A stretch of 32,434 nt of DNA, taken from NCBI GenBank assembly GCA_016787625.1, contig JAEUUD010000017.1:1-32434 (forward strand). The letters run 5' to 3'. The notes below the pieces were generated by a model. The model saw only the letters and a program-made list of their open reading frames with translations, did no database searches and was not told the DNA's origin. The stretch comes from Cyclobacteriaceae bacterium. Lineage in GTDB: Bacteria > Bacteroidota > Bacteroidia > Cytophagales > Cyclobacteriaceae. A program made the position numbers and the translations under genes. Positions 31,229 through 32,434 of the stretch are shown here, piece after piece (the stretch's first letter is position 1; every line of letters starts with the position of its first letter).

Positions 31229-31267
31229 GCCACCGGCCCGGGCCGCCTCAGCCTGTGTGTCGGTGGC
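31229..31267. other. GC-rich inverted repeat between convergent can and rrf2-type gene
   Basis: GCCACCG (31229-31235) pairs with CGGTGGC (31261-31267). Inside it lies a perfect ten-base palindrome GGCCCGGGCC (31235-31244). It is 10 bases beyond the stop of the Rrf2 gene. No T-run follows on either strand; it could be a transcription stop, or a protein site. Confidence 0.4.
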
Positions 31268-31277
31268 GTTGTCGGGG

Positions 31278-31718
31278 TTAACCTCCGTTGTTCTTGAGAA
31301 AAGTTTTCTTCTGGGAAATCTCTCTTGCCAGCTGCTGAAGGGTTTTCTCCATCATGGCCCGCCTTACTTTCTCCTTGTAGAGTTTTACCTCGTGATGAAC
31401 AGGGCAGGGATATTTGTCGGAGCACTCTTTTAATCCCATCACACAAGCGCACAGGGGATCCTGACCATCGATCGCCCGAACAACGGCCGCAAGAGGCACG
31501 GGCTTAGACTTCGGTTTGATATAAAAACCTCCGTGCGGACCTTTTGCTGAGGCGATGATTCCTTCGCGGGAAAGGGTTTGAAGAATTTTAGCCGTGAATG
31601 GCAATGGTGAATCAATTTCTCTGGCAATTTCTTTAATGCCAAGTCGTGTGCCTTCCTTGCTTTTGGTGGTGATGTACAGTACAGAACGTATGGCGTATTC
31701 GCAGGCTTTCGAGAACAT
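31278..31718 (-). CDS. Rrf2 family transcriptional regulator, likely Fe-S binding
   Basis: A 146-residue winged-helix regulator. The N-terminus MFSKACEYAIRSVLYI and the recognition region FTAKILQTLSREGIIASAKGPHGGF (wing with G-x-H-G-G-F) are the Rrf2 signature. The sensor loop holds Cys90, Cys92, Cys99 and Cys105 with His108. The spacing C92-x6-C99-x5-C105-x2-H108 is close to IscR and NsrR, so an iron-sulfur cluster sensing redox state, nitric oxide or Fe-S supply is probable. A basic C-terminal tail follows. Its upstream neighbour on the same strand is the porin-like gene, 45 bases away; targets are not evident. Confidence 0.92.
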   Translation of the reverse strand: MFSKACEYAIRSVLYITTKSKEGTRLGIKEIAREIDSPLPFTAKILQTLSREGIIASAKGPHGGFYIKPKSKPVPLAAVVRAIDGQDPLCACVMGLKECSDKYPCPVHHEVKLYKEKVRRAMMEKTLQQLAREISQKKTFLKNNGG

Positions 31719-31763
31719 TGGATGATCAGTTATGTGTTGAATGTTGATTTCGGATGATCTGAG

Positions 31764-32434
31764 CTAAAAGAAGACCTGATACTGCAGGACAACCTGGCCT
31801 CTGGATCCTGCCTGGCTGAAATTATTGCCACTCGGTTCAAAAACCGGACGATGTTGATAGTCGAGAGTAAACTTGCTGGTATGCCCCTTGACAAACCAGT
31901 TGATCCCAACATCCCAGATGGCAAAAGACTTTGTAAAGCGATCAAAGTTGGCATTGGTCAGCGACACATAGGGCATGAGGGCACCATGTCCCTCACCCAT
32001 AAAGCTGCGAGGCAAAAGATATCCCGCCTGTGCATACACAATCTTTCCTGTGCCGAACATAGGAAAGGCATTGCCCTGACTGTTGATCGGCATCGATGTC
32101 AACGCTTGTCCATTCGCAGGGTTCATGATGCCATTGTAACGCAGATACCCAGGCCCAAAGTTGTAATCGAAGTAGCCGAGGTATGCAGATAGTGCGGTGC
32201 CTTTACCGGCATTGACAGGTGCATCATAGAAAACAGCTGCCGACCACAGGTTCATATCATGAAAGGTGTTGGTCGTTCCATCACCTGTCCACATGGCATT
32301 CTTCTGAGATATGAAGCCAGCCTCCAGGTTAAGTACGCGTTTCTTGCCAAGGTAAGTGCCGGTCATGTATGGTGTTGTGTGTGACTCCTTATCCATGAAG
32401 TTCCACATGAAGAATCCCTGGTATTGGAGATAGT
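31764..32434 (-). CDS. Outer-membrane beta-barrel, porin-like (5' part missing)
   Basis: Only the C-terminal part of about 223 residues is in the window; the frame is open to the right edge, so the first residues and any signal peptide are missing. Repeated amphipathic strands ending in aromatic residues are seen (MTGTYLGKKRVLNLEAGF, ALSAYLGYFDYNFG, GKIVYAQAGYLLP, SKFTLDYQHRPVF). It ends in VVLQYQVFF, a terminal aromatic signal typical of barrels inserted by the BAM machinery. The pattern is like phosphate-selective (OprO/OprP-type) porins of Bacteroidota, but the substrate is not shown. It may be cotranscribed with the Rrf2 regulator. Confidence 0.8.
   Translation of the reverse strand, partial: YLQYQGFFMWNFMDKESHTTPYMTGTYLGKKRVLNLEAGFISQKNAMWTGDGTTNTFHDMNLWSAAVFYDAPVNAGKGTALSAYLGYFDYNFGPGYLRYNGIMNPANGQALTSMPINSQGNAFPMFGTGKIVYAQAGYLLPRSFMGEGHGALMPYVSLTNANFDRFTKSFAIWDVGINWFVKGHTSKFTLDYQHRPVFEPSGNNFSQAGSRGQVVLQYQVFF

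Overview
The window looks like a chromosomal segment of a Bacteroidota bacterium, probably of the Cytophagales. The signs are a giant secreted protein ending in a type IX secretion (T9SS) sorting domain, TAnnTTTG-type -7 boxes placed almost on the start codons, little visible Shine-Dalgarno sequence, and the gene order dnaX-pheT-coiled coil-zapA-rny. No rRNA, tRNA, CRISPR array, phage gene or transposase was seen. No gene-free stretch exceeds about 210 bases.

Layout. (1) 1-5985, all minus strand, is a housekeeping block: dnaX, then pheT, a small coiled-coil (ZapB-like) gene, zapA and rny, the last cut by the window edge. dnaX is split by a run of ten A in the mRNA. The main frame stops just after it, while the -1 frame continues for about 190 conserved-looking codons, so programmed slippage giving gamma-like and tau-like products is likely. 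(2) 6132-21008, minus strand, is one uninterrupted 4958-residue gene for a secreted surface giant. It holds a signal peptide, an LRR-Ig head, five tandem supermodules of about 705 residues (LRR, Ig, seven FG-GAP/VCBS blades, ASPIC/UnbV), an FN3-like domain, nine FN3-like units of about 90 residues, and a T9SS C-terminal domain. A strong terminator follows it. (3) 21213-23470 has a small exported NTF2-like protein, a divergent membrane glycosyltransferase and a lipoprotein. (4) 23476-26987 has a cdd / alpha-beta hydrolase / mu-crystallin-like reductase operon, divergent from a saccharopine-dehydrogenase-like gene. The two dehydrogenases suggest lysine or cyclic-imine metabolism. (5) 26970-27500 is a four-helix-bundle (IVP family) gene flanked by heptad-period A/G-rich repeats and a T/C-rich tract. 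(6) 27488-28521 is marC-rnhA, overlapping by four bases, with a small exported acidic protein transcribed divergently. (7) 28979-31185 is a SulP transporter and a beta-carbonic anhydrase, a probable bicarbonate uptake/CO2 hydration pair. It converges on an Rrf2 regulator with candidate Fe-S ligands and the 3' part of an outer-membrane barrel gene that runs off the right edge.

The most noteworthy points are the dnaX slippage site and the apparent loss of the DnaX zinc module, the five-fold supermodular giant with its mosaic repeat relationships, the repeat-flanked four-helix cassette with a possibly shifted start, and the pairing of a ketimine-reductase-like enzyme with a saccharopine dehydrogenase homologue.
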